A DNA stretch of 5,054 nucleotides from an uncultured Verrucomicrobiales bacterium (GTDB taxonomy: Bacteria > Verrucomicrobiota > Verrucomicrobiia > Limisphaerales > JACDHS01), in assembly GCA_937983475.1 (NCBI GenBank), contig CALJZV010000494.1:1-5054 (forward strand), given 5' to 3'. Positions 1-5,054 of the stretch are shown piece by piece (the first letter of the stretch is position 1; every line of letters starts with the position of its first letter). The position numbers and the translations under genes were made by a program. The notes beneath the pieces are model-generated. The model saw nothing but the letters and a program-made list of their open reading frames with translations. It searched no databases and had not been told where the DNA came from.

Positions 1-2
1 AT

Positions 3-842
3 CGCAGGTGCTGTCAGACGGCTTCTCGCGGCAGCCAGACCACGTCTCCGGGTCAATCCACCGAAACGGTTGCGATTTCAACAGTGGAGGACGAGCTTCA
101 GACGGCTCCCGCGTCCATTGAGCCGGTTGTCAAAGTTTCCGCGTTCCGTCAGTCGAGCAGCAGTGAACCCACCGGTGCTTTGGCGCCGCTCCAACCGACT
201 GCCACCGTGGTCGGGCGTGTGCTGCTACAGGGAACACCGCCGCCGGAAAAGCCAATTGAAGCGCTCCTGAAGGATCCCCACTGCGGCAAGCTGCGACAGG
301 ATGTGCCGCTGACCCGATTTTACGTTGTCGGCGAGGGTGGCGCGCTGGCCGATGTGGTGATCTGGCTGAAACCGTCTGTGAAAAGCGGCGATGTGCCCCT
401 GCCGCCGCCGCTGATCCTGGACCAGGTGGGCTGCGAGTATGTGCCCTATGTGGCGGCGGTGCGGGCCGGTCAGAAAATCTTCGTGCGCAATTCCGATCCG
501 ATTTTTCACAACGTGCATGCAACTCCGGTCGTCCAGGGCAACTCCGAGGCCAACAAAGCGCAGATGGCCGGCGCGCCTGACCTGGTATTTTCCTTTGAAA
601 AGCCCGAGGAGTTTCTGCGCTTCAAGTGCGACGTCCACCCGTGGATGTTCGCCTATGTGAGTGTGTTGGAGACGCCATATTTTGCCGTGACCGACACCAA
701 CGGCATGTTCCGCATCGGGAATGTGCCCGCGGGCAATGCCACGCTGGTGGCCCATCACCGCAAGGCGGGCCGGGTGAGTCACAATATCAGGGTCACTCCG
801 CAGGCCGAGAACGCCTTCGATATTTTGCTGGAGGCAAAATAA
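3..842 (+). CDS. Secreted cupredoxin / regulatory-domain protein ('methylamine utilization protein' type), 5'-truncated
   Basis: The frame is open from the left edge, so the true start and signal sequence probably lie outside. A GTG at 84 is possible but has no visible ribosome binding site, and the residues before it (Ser/Thr/Gln-rich, just after two cysteines) look like the linker of an exported protein or lipoprotein. Numbering from that GTG, residues 41-195 match a plastocyanin/amicyanin-like fold. His142 in FHNVH and CDVHPWM (Cys182, His185, Met188) form a type 1 copper site with the amicyanin spacing C-x2-H-x2-M. Cys67 (PHCGK) and Cys117 (VGCEYVP) are typical of this family. Residues 198-250 (YFAVTDTNGMFRIGNVPAGNATL) form a carboxypeptidase-regulatory-like beta-sandwich. 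Members are often annotated 'methylamine utilization protein', but no methylamine dehydrogenase gene is visible here. An electron-transfer or copper-binding role outside the cytoplasm is inferred. The stop is TAA. Confidence 0.88.
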   Translation, partial: RRCCQTASRGSQTTSPGQSTETVAISTVEDELQTAPASIEPVVKVSAFRQSSSSEPTGALAPLQPTATVVGRVLLQGTPPPEKPIEALLKDPHCGKLRQDVPLTRFYVVGEGGALADVVIWLKPSVKSGDVPLPPPLILDQVGCEYVPYVAAVRAGQKIFVRNSDPIFHNVHATPVVQGNSEANKAQMAGAPDLVFSFEKPEEFLRFKCDVHPWMFAYVSVLETPYFAVTDTNGMFRIGNVPAGNATLVAHHRKAGRVSHNIRVTPQAENAFDILLEAK

Positions 843-866
843 GCCGGCGCGGCGCGGGAAATCCCC

Positions 867-1613
867 TTACTCCTTTTTCTTGAGCGGCGCGACGAGGTTT
901 TCGAGAAGCTTCTTGGTTTCCTTGCCCGCGCTGGAGCCTTTCTTGATGACCTCGCCCGGGCTGGTCAAAACGCCTTCCAGGAGCGCATTGAATCCGGCCT
1001 GCGCGGCCAGGACCACGCCGATGCTTTGCAGTTCCTTTTCCGAGTCAATGTTTTCAAAGACGCGGTTTTCGATGCGCAGATTGCGCTCGAAGTTGAGGCT
1101 CGGCTTGCGCTCGCTGGTGAACTTGGCCACGCCCAGGCTCAGTTCCAGGCGGTCAATGCCCGCAAAGCGCATCGGCTCCTGGCCGGGTTGCTCAGACTTC
1201 TCTCCGGGGGCCTTGCCCGTCTCGCCGTGTTTCTGCAAAAGGTCGATGTTCTTCTTGCCCTCCTTGTTCTCCACAACGTGGACCTCGGCAATGTCAAACC
1301 GCACGAGCTTGAGGTGAAGCTGGTTTTGCCGAAAGGCCTCAAGGTCGGCCTCCAGGTGCAGCTCCGGGATGCGCACAAACGTGTCGCCGCCGAACTCCGG
1401 CGGATTGACCAGTCGCAGGCCCTCAATGTGCACCGTGTGATTGCGAAAGCTGATGTTGAGCTTGCCGATGTGGGCGTCCATGCCGGTCTCCTGCCGGATG
1501 CGCCGTTCAGCCACCGATTTGGCGATGGAATCAAATGACAGGACGCCGATGACAATGAGCGCCAGCAGCGCGGCGCAAATGATGATAATCCAACGGAGGG
1601 CCTTTTTCTTCAT
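867..1613 (-). CDS. Membrane-anchored AsmA-like protein
   Basis: This 248-residue protein starts MKKKALRW and has one hydrophobic segment at about residues 8-26, preceded by basic residues, which suggests an inner-membrane anchor with the rest outside the cytoplasm. Residues 28-115 resemble the N-terminal part of AsmA-family proteins: an amphipathic stretch (SIAKSVAERRIRQETG), then alternating beta strands (IGKLNISFRNHTVHIEGLRLVNPPEFGG, IPELHLEADLEAF, LVRFDIAEVHVV). A charged Gly/Pro/Glu-rich linker follows at about 130-147, then a second strand pair (RLELSLGVAKF) and a Lys-rich C-terminus. It is far shorter than classical AsmA (about 600 residues) and matches the short single-module proteins common in this type of genome. 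Known AsmA-like proteins act in outer-membrane or lipid homeostasis; a role here is inference. A GTG at 1640 is in frame, but the ATG at 1613 gives the better signal anchor. That ATG lies inside a repeat shared with 2985-3004. The gene converges on the cupredoxin gene. Confidence 0.8.
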   Translation of the reverse strand: MKKKALRWIIIICAALLALIVIGVLSFDSIAKSVAERRIRQETGMDAHIGKLNISFRNHTVHIEGLRLVNPPEFGGDTFVRIPELHLEADLEAFRQNQLHLKLVRFDIAEVHVVENKEGKKNIDLLQKHGETGKAPGEKSEQPGQEPMRFAGIDRLELSLGVAKFTSERKPSLNFERNLRIENRVFENIDSEKELQSIGVVLAAQAGFNALLEGVLTSPGEVIKKGSSAGKETKKLLENLVAPLKKKE

Positions 1614-1628
1614 GCCCAGTTGATAACA
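1609..1628. repeat. 20-base repeat fragment overlapping the AsmA-like gene start
   Basis: The 20 bases are identical to 2985-3004 in the same orientation. On the minus strand they read TGTTATCAACTGGGC followed by ATGAA, so the repeat contains the start codon of the AsmA-like gene and the 15 bases before it. A chance exact match of this length within 5 kb is very unlikely. Confidence 0.8.
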
Positions 1629-1759
1629 CGGACGGAGCACCCGGGCAATCAGCGGTATAGGCGAAGGGTGCGTTTAGAGGTGGTGAAAAAGCTGCAAGCC
1701 GAGGTCTTTAGAGGATTTTGGCGATTCTCGGTTCTGTTTCGGCAACCGGTTCGACAATG

Positions 1760-2023
1760 TCATTTCTTCCTTCGACTCTTCGCAAGGCGCTTCGTGTAAT
1801 CCTGCACGGATTCAAAAACCATATAATCCTCGACCGCAGACCAGGCGACGGCACATGGAACGCCGATAGCCCAATCGGAATTCGAGGCTCCCTTGGGAAC
1901 AGTGCCGACGACAAACAACCTGTCGCCTTGCATCTCGAAATGAGGGTTCTCAACGGCAAGCGTGCTCGACGTTGTCGAGAACGAGACGGTCTTCCCTGTG
2001 AAATTCGGCAATTTGTTTTTCAT
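1760..2023 (-). CDS. Small conserved-looking hypothetical protein (87 aa)
   Basis: I do not recognise a named family. The protein is 87 residues, with a hydrophilic start and a well-patterned core: FEMQGDRLFVVGTVPKG (about 29-45), then SDWAIGVPCAVAWSAVEDYMVFESVQDYTKRL (about 49-80), and a basic tail (AKSRRKK). The alternating hydrophobic strands, the spaced Trp51 and Trp61 and the closing amphipathic helix look like a real small soluble domain, not a chance frame. No signal peptide, membrane segment or metal-binding cysteine cluster is present. The ATG at 2023 has no strong Shine-Dalgarno sequence. A copy of the local repeat ends about 25 bases upstream of this start. A plus-strand frame over the same bases lacks this protein-like pattern. 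A stand-alone cytoplasmic function or a toxin/immunity-type role cannot be decided from sequence. Confidence 0.68.
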   Translation of the reverse strand: MKNKLPNFTGKTVSFSTTSSTLAVENPHFEMQGDRLFVVGTVPKGASNSDWAIGVPCAVAWSAVEDYMVFESVQDYTKRLAKSRRKK

Positions 2024-2047
2024 AATAAGGCGGCCGCTTAACAGCTA

Positions 2048-2115
2048 TTGTCGGTGTTTACGGTTCATGTTGCGACCTAAGTCGGCGTATTTGCCGTGTC
2101 CAGCGGCATATCATG
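2048..2115. repeat. Direct repeat copy A (68 bases)
   Basis: This stretch aligns with 2922-2990 in the same orientation, with 57 of 69 aligned columns identical and one single-base indel, counted by eye. Three blocks are exact: ttcatgttgcgac (13), ctaagtcggcg (11) and ccgtgtccagcggc (14). Two small hairpins are possible: CGAC/GTCG around a 4-base loop, and TGCCG (2092-2096) with CGGCA (2104-2108). It lies between the DUF2071 gene's stop and the start of the 87-residue gene. Confidence 0.85.
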
Positions 2116-2148
2116 GCTTGTTTGGAGCGGACGATTGAACCGGGAAAC

Positions 2149-2883
2149 TTACCGCCGGGATACATACAAATCCTCCGCCTTGTGCCACTCATGAAGAATG
2201 TCGCGCATGACCAGCGCGTGATCGAACGCAATGGAACCCTCAGGAAACCGCTGCCGGTCCGCAAAGTAACTCGAATGAACCTCACTCGCCGACAAGGCGC
2301 GAATGCGCCAGTCCACCGTCCGCAACAGCAAGCCATCGAGCCGCTCTCTATTTTGGGTGACGGAATATCCGAGACTGCCGCCCTCAAAGAATGCCGACGC
2401 CTCGGCCAGTGAACTGAAGCAGGAAGAAGCGGGCAGTGTGTCATCGTCGTCCCCGATGACCCTGACCGCAATCGAGCCGTCTTGGGATTCCATCGAGAAA
2501 TCAACGTGGCCGTCAACGTCCGCGATTGAAAATCTGGCCGGGTGATGCTCTCCGGGAAATACGCGCCCGCCCGCCAATCGATTGAGCAGCGAACTGGTGT
2601 CGCGGCGCGGGATGAACACACCCTCACGCGGAACGCCTCCCGCGTCCGTCCACTCAACGGCGATCCGATGCGCGGCGTTTTCGCTCGACAGTCCCAAGGA
2701 TTCTGGAATGCCAGCAGGGCGAATTTGCTCCAGACGGATGAGGCAAATACCCACGAGCGAATACCCTTGGTGCAGCTTGGGCCTGAACGGCTCTGGAAGG
2801 AGGCGCTGCACGACTGTTGGATCGGCTCGGAAATTGACGAGCAACCGTCGCTTGATCGTGCCTTTGATGATTGGAATGCGCAT
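2149..2883 (-). CDS. DUF2071 (YqjF-like) family protein
   Basis: This 244-residue soluble protein covers the full usual length of the DUF2071/YqjF family, which has an acetoacetate-decarboxylase-like beta fold but no established reaction. Recognisable parts are KRRLLVNFRADPTVVQRLLP (11-30), the YSLVGICLIRLEQIRP strand segment (about 41-56), HRIAVEW (72-78), the GVFIPRRDTSSLLNRLAGGRVFPG segment (about 88-111) and FFEGGSLGYS (155-164). These follow the family order. There is no signal peptide or membrane segment, so it is probably cytoplasmic. The frame can be extended to a TTG at 2919, but the ATG at 2883 places the family's first conserved segment at its usual distance from the N-terminus; a ribosome binding site is not obvious. 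Copies of a 68-69 base direct repeat lie on both sides (2048-2115 and 2922-2990), the upstream copy ending 39 bases before the start. No partner gene suggests a substrate. Confidence 0.85.
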   Translation of the reverse strand: MRIPIIKGTIKRRLLVNFRADPTVVQRLLPEPFRPKLHQGYSLVGICLIRLEQIRPAGIPESLGLSSENAAHRIAVEWTDAGGVPREGVFIPRRDTSSLLNRLAGGRVFPGEHHPARFSIADVDGHVDFSMESQDGSIAVRVIGDDDDTLPASSCFSSLAEASAFFEGGSLGYSVTQNRERLDGLLLRTVDWRIRALSASEVHSSYFADRQRFPEGSIAFDHALVMRDILHEWHKAEDLYVSRR

Positions 2884-2921
2884 GAGGGCCTGACACCTGC
2901 CAGCTAAATAAAACACCAAAG

Positions 2922-3004
2922 TTGTCGGCGCTCCCTGTTCATGTTGCGACGCTAAGTCGGCGGTTTCACCGTGTCCAGCGGCGTTTCATGCCCAGTTGAT
3001 AACA
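2922..3004. repeat. Direct repeat copy B (69-base core plus 20-base tail)
   Basis: Bases 2922-2990 are the partner of 2048-2115, with the same blocks and one extra base in the loop of the CGAC/GTCG hairpin (five-base loop here, four in the other copy). The tail 2985-3004 is a 20-base exact match to 1609-1628 at the start of the AsmA-like gene. The element fills most of the gap between the stop of the 3037-3639 gene and the start of the DUF2071 gene. Read on the minus strand it holds a tiny frame, MKRRWTR then stop; copy A has the related MICRWTRQIRRL. Confidence 0.85.
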
Positions 3005-3036
3005 TGTGCGCCGCGTCCTGCCAATCGGCGGTTGGT

Positions 3037-3639
3037 TCAAAGCTCGATGTCCTCGGGGCGGACTTCCAGGCATTCATCGTGGTCCTCCCAGATCACCGCC
3101 GGATAACTGTCGAGCAGTTGCGGCGCCAGGTCGCGCCCGGCCTTGGCCAACAATTTCTCCGCCGCTTCGGCGGCGTCCTCAAAAGCGTCATTGTAATTGA
3201 CGGCCTTGCGCTGGCGGTCCTCCCAGTGCGCCACGGCGTGAACCGGCCCGTATTCCTCGGCCCAGGCGCGCAACGAAAATTGCAGCGACGGCGCCAGGTC
3301 CTCGAAGGCCACCGCAGTGCCGCTGCAATGCGGGCATCCCAGGCCGATCTCCAGCACATCGCGCGTCAACAGCGGCAGCAGCGGCGCGCGGCAGCAGGGC
3401 GCCTCGATGTAATCGGAGGGAATCGTCGCCAGCCGCTTGAGCCAGATTTGACGGTCGTGGGCCAGTTGCGCCGCCAGCCGGTAGGTGGAGAGCAGCGGGT
3501 GCGACATGCGCCAGGCGTGGCCGCGAATCTGCCCCAGCGTTTGCGCCATCCAACGCGCGAGGGTCAGGTCGTCAAACTCGCGGAAAACCGCGCTGTATTC
3601 CTGCCACAATCGGTCCAGCGGTGACTCCGGCATGTTCAT
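3037..3639 (-). CDS. Hypothetical protein with a zinc-ribbon-like cysteine set
   Basis: I do not recognise a named family. The 200-residue product (start MNMPESPLDRLW) is soluble, acidic and mostly helical at both ends. In the middle, PCC (Cys82, Cys83), an 18-residue hydrophobic stretch and CPHC (Cys102, Cys105) resemble a small zinc ribbon or rubredoxin-like knuckle, although the first pair is adjacent instead of C-x2-C. Trp30, Trp43, Trp66, Trp126, Trp139 and Trp184 are spread along the chain. The C-terminus (DSYPAVIWEDHDECLEVRPEDIEL) is strongly acidic. The frame extends to a TTG at 3660, but ATG at 3639 (or 3633) is preferred; no strong Shine-Dalgarno sequence is seen. It is divergent from recG with 238 bases between starts. 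Conserved-looking composition and codon use support a real gene; the function is unknown. Confidence 0.75.
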   Translation of the reverse strand: MNMPESPLDRLWQEYSAVFREFDDLTLARWMAQTLGQIRGHAWRMSHPLLSTYRLAAQLAHDRQIWLKRLATIPSDYIEAPCCRAPLLPLLTRDVLEIGLGCPHCSGTAVAFEDLAPSLQFSLRAWAEEYGPVHAVAHWEDRQRKAVNYNDAFEDAAEAAEKLLAKAGRDLAPQLLDSYPAVIWEDHDECLEVRPEDIEL

Positions 3640-3713
3640 GGGCGCATAGTGAAGGCGCAACCCCCTCGGGTTGGCGAGTCATTTTTGGGCCGCTGCTTTG
3701 CAGGGCGCGTCCT

Positions 3714-3769
3714 CCTCTCCCGGCCGTTGGCCACCCTCTCCTCCATTGGAGGAGAGGGCCGGGGAGAGG
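3714..3769. repeat. Nested CT/GA-rich inverted repeat (REP-like)
   Basis: An inner perfect 11-base inverted repeat, CCCTCTCCTCC (3734-3744) and GGAGGAGAGGG (3748-3758), encloses only three bases. An outer pair, CCTCTCCCGGCC (3714-3725) and GGCCGGGGAGAGG (3757-3769), is complementary except for one extra G and overlaps the inner right arm by two bases, so two alternative folds compete. It lies between divergent genes and has no following T-run, so a rho-independent terminator is unlikely. It looks like a dispersed palindromic element. Confidence 0.85.
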
Positions 3770-3877
3770 CGACTCTCGATTTGTGAAACCCGGCACGCGT
3801 CGGATCACCCGGAAATAATCACACCCTCTGTGCGGTTCGGAGTTCACCAACGCGCCCGGCCTTGGTAAAAACCCGCC

Positions 3878-5054
3878 GTGTCTCAAGCCAAGGAACATCC
3901 CTTGCACGCGCCGCTGATCTCCCTCTCGGGAGTCGGCCCCGAACGCGCCGCGCAACTGGACCGTCTCGGCTTGCGCACGGTGGAGGACCTTCTGCTGCAT
4001 GCGCCGCGCCGTCACGAGGACCGCCGCCACATCAAGCCGATTGCCGAAATCACTCTGGGCGAGGCCGTCACCGCCACCGGCCAGATCATGGCCTGCGGTT
4101 TGAAGAAGTTCCGCAAGGGCACCCGCTCGGTGTTTGAAATCATCCTCGACGACGGCTCGGGCCGCCTGCACTGCCGCTGGTGGAACCTTCCCTACATGGA
4201 GAAGTATTTTCACACCGGCGACCACGTCTTTGTCTTCGGCAAGGTCAACAACCTCAAGCCGCGCACGATGGACCATCCCGAGACCGAAATCATCGAGGGC
4301 GGCGACGAAGTGTTCATTCACCTCAACCGCATCGCGCCGGTGTACGGCCTGACCGAAGGGCTTCCGCAACGCTGGCTGCGCGGCCTGATATGGCGCACGC
4401 TCGAGGCGTTCGCCAACGCCATCCCCGAGCCGCACGCCGACGCCTGGGCACTGGCCAAATCCAACGACAAATTTCCGGAATACCTTCGCGCGCCGCTGCC
4501 CCGGGCCGAGGCGTTGCGGAAACTGCACTTCCCCGGCGACTTTGAGGAAATTAAAGCGGCGCGGCAACGGCTCGCCCAGGATGAATTTCTCGACCTGCAA
4601 CTGGCCATTCAGCGCCGCCGCAGAAAGCTCGAGCAAAACGCGCGCGGTCTGCCCTGCGCGGGCACCAACGAGCTGATGAAGCAGTTCCTCGCGCAGCTCG
4701 GCTTCCCGCTCACCAACGCCCAGGCCCGCGTGCTGCGCGACATCCGCGCCGACCTGGGCGGCGCCGTGCCAATGCGCCGCCTCCTGCAAGGCGATGTCGG
4801 CTCCGGCAAAACCGTCGTCGCCGCCTGCTCGGCCTTGATGACGCTGGAAAGCGGCTTCAGCGTGGCCTTGATGGCGCCCACGGAGATCCTCGCCGAACAG
4901 CATTACCGCAACTTCGGCCGCTGGCTCCAACCTCTGGGCATCGGCGTGGACCTGCTCACCGGCTCGGTCAAGACCGGCAACGCAGGAAGCGATTTATTTT
5001 TATCAAAGAAAAATAAAACCGTGTCGCACCATGTCGGGACGCACGCGCTGCTGG
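3878..5054 (+). CDS. recG: ATP-dependent DNA helicase RecG, 3'-truncated by window edge
   Basis: RecG is a cytoplasmic superfamily 2 helicase that remodels stalled replication forks and branched recombination intermediates. The visible 392 residues cover its N-terminal half, about 55% of the usual ~700. Residues 13-45 (LISLSGVGPERAAQLDRLGLRTVEDLLLHAPRR region) contain the helix-hairpin-like start. Residues about 55-150 form the OB-fold wedge domain (TATGQIMACGLKKF, FEIILDDGSGRLHCRWWN, GKVNNLK). Helicase signatures follow: the Q-motif-like LTNAQARVL, motif I GDVGSGKT (305-312, Walker lysine 311), motif Ia APTEILAEQHYRNF (from 333) and motif Ib GTHALL (387-392). An in-frame TAA at 3866-3868 makes GTG at 3878 the first possible start, and the next ATG is far inside the gene. 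The ribosome binding site is weak. Residues 368-386 are unusual: AT-rich, palindromic DNA replaces the normal helix and hydrophobic strand before motif Ib. DEAH and later motifs lie outside the window. Confidence 0.96.
   Translation, partial: MSQAKEHPLHAPLISLSGVGPERAAQLDRLGLRTVEDLLLHAPRRHEDRRHIKPIAEITLGEAVTATGQIMACGLKKFRKGTRSVFEIILDDGSGRLHCRWWNLPYMEKYFHTGDHVFVFGKVNNLKPRTMDHPETEIIEGGDEVFIHLNRIAPVYGLTEGLPQRWLRGLIWRTLEAFANAIPEPHADAWALAKSNDKFPEYLRAPLPRAEALRKLHFPGDFEEIKAARQRLAQDEFLDLQLAIQRRRRKLEQNARGLPCAGTNELMKQFLAQLGFPLTNAQARVLRDIRADLGGAVPMRRLLQGDVGSGKTVVAACSALMTLESGFSVALMAPTEILAEQHYRNFGRWLQPLGIGVDLLTGSVKTGNAGSDLFLSKKNKTVSHHVGTHALL
4993..5017. repeat. AT-rich inverted repeat inside recG
   Basis: TTTATTTTT (4993-5001) and AAAAATAAA (5009-5017) are perfect 9-base complements around a 7-base loop. 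The surrounding 4991-5018 has only 3 G/C in 28 bases, in a gene that is otherwise strongly GC-rich. It encodes DLFLSKKNK in frame and uses TTA leucine codons that I do not see elsewhere in this gene. Confidence 0.8.

Noticed and set aside
225..782. Minus-strand open frame opposite the cupredoxin gene
   Set aside because: The plus-strand frame has a complete copper site and family motifs; this frame is His/Arg-rich shadow sequence.
843..890. Possible rho-independent terminator between the convergent genes
   Set aside because: A short GGG-AAAT-CCC stem followed by scattered T residues is too weak, and part of it lies within the end of the AsmA-like gene.
1641..1759. Small gene or RNA between the AsmA-like and 87-residue genes
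   Set aside because: No frame with protein-like pattern, no clear stem structure and no recognised RNA motif.
2922..3004. Integron attC site (repeats flanking a single gene resemble a cassette)
   Set aside because: No GTTRRRY/RYYYAAC pair with proper inverted symmetry is found, and no integrase gene is visible.
2971..3624. Plus-strand open frame of 217 residues opposite the cysteine-containing gene
   Set aside because: Composition is Arg/Gln/Val-rich without domain pattern; the minus-strand frame has the coherent helical and cysteine-bearing protein.
3572..4930. Long minus-strand open frame (452 residues) opposite recG
   Set aside because: It lies antisense to an unmistakable RecG frame. 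Its translation is rich in Ala, Gly, Arg and Val with no domain pattern, which is expected opposite a GC-rich gene.

Overview
The window is GC-rich chromosomal DNA that most resembles Verrucomicrobiota, perhaps the Pedosphaera/Limisphaera side. That placement is inferred from the gene mix (a 'methylamine utilization protein'-type cupredoxin, a short AsmA-like protein, small conserved orphans, many intergenic palindromes) and no marker gene proves it. Six protein-coding genes are supported. Two are cut by the window edges.

Layout: (1) 3-842, plus strand: the C-terminal part of a secreted cupredoxin/regulatory-domain protein with an amicyanin-type copper site. (2) 867-1613, minus strand: a membrane-anchored AsmA-like protein, converging on gene 1 with a 24-base gap. 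(3) 1760-2023, minus strand: an 87-residue conserved-looking orphan. (4) 2149-2883, minus strand: a DUF2071/YqjF-like protein. (5) 3037-3639, minus strand: a 200-residue unrecognised protein with a zinc-ribbon-like cysteine set. (6) 3878 to the right edge, plus strand: the N-terminal 392 residues of the branch-migration helicase RecG, divergent from gene 5.

The minus-strand genes 2 to 5 are separated by 125-153 bases or more, so a tight operon is unlikely and no shared pathway is evident. The most unusual content is non-coding. A 68-69 base repeat occurs twice in the same orientation and brackets the DUF2071 gene. The distal end of one copy shares a 20-base exact match with the start-codon region of the AsmA-like gene. 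A nested CT/GA-rich palindrome lies between gene 5 and recG, and recG carries a very AT-rich in-frame palindromic patch between helicase motifs Ia and Ib. I see no RNA gene, CRISPR array, transposase or defence system, and no convincing new multi-gene system. No gene-free stretch exceeds 300 bases; the longest, 3640-3877, holds the nested palindrome and otherwise nothing I recognise.
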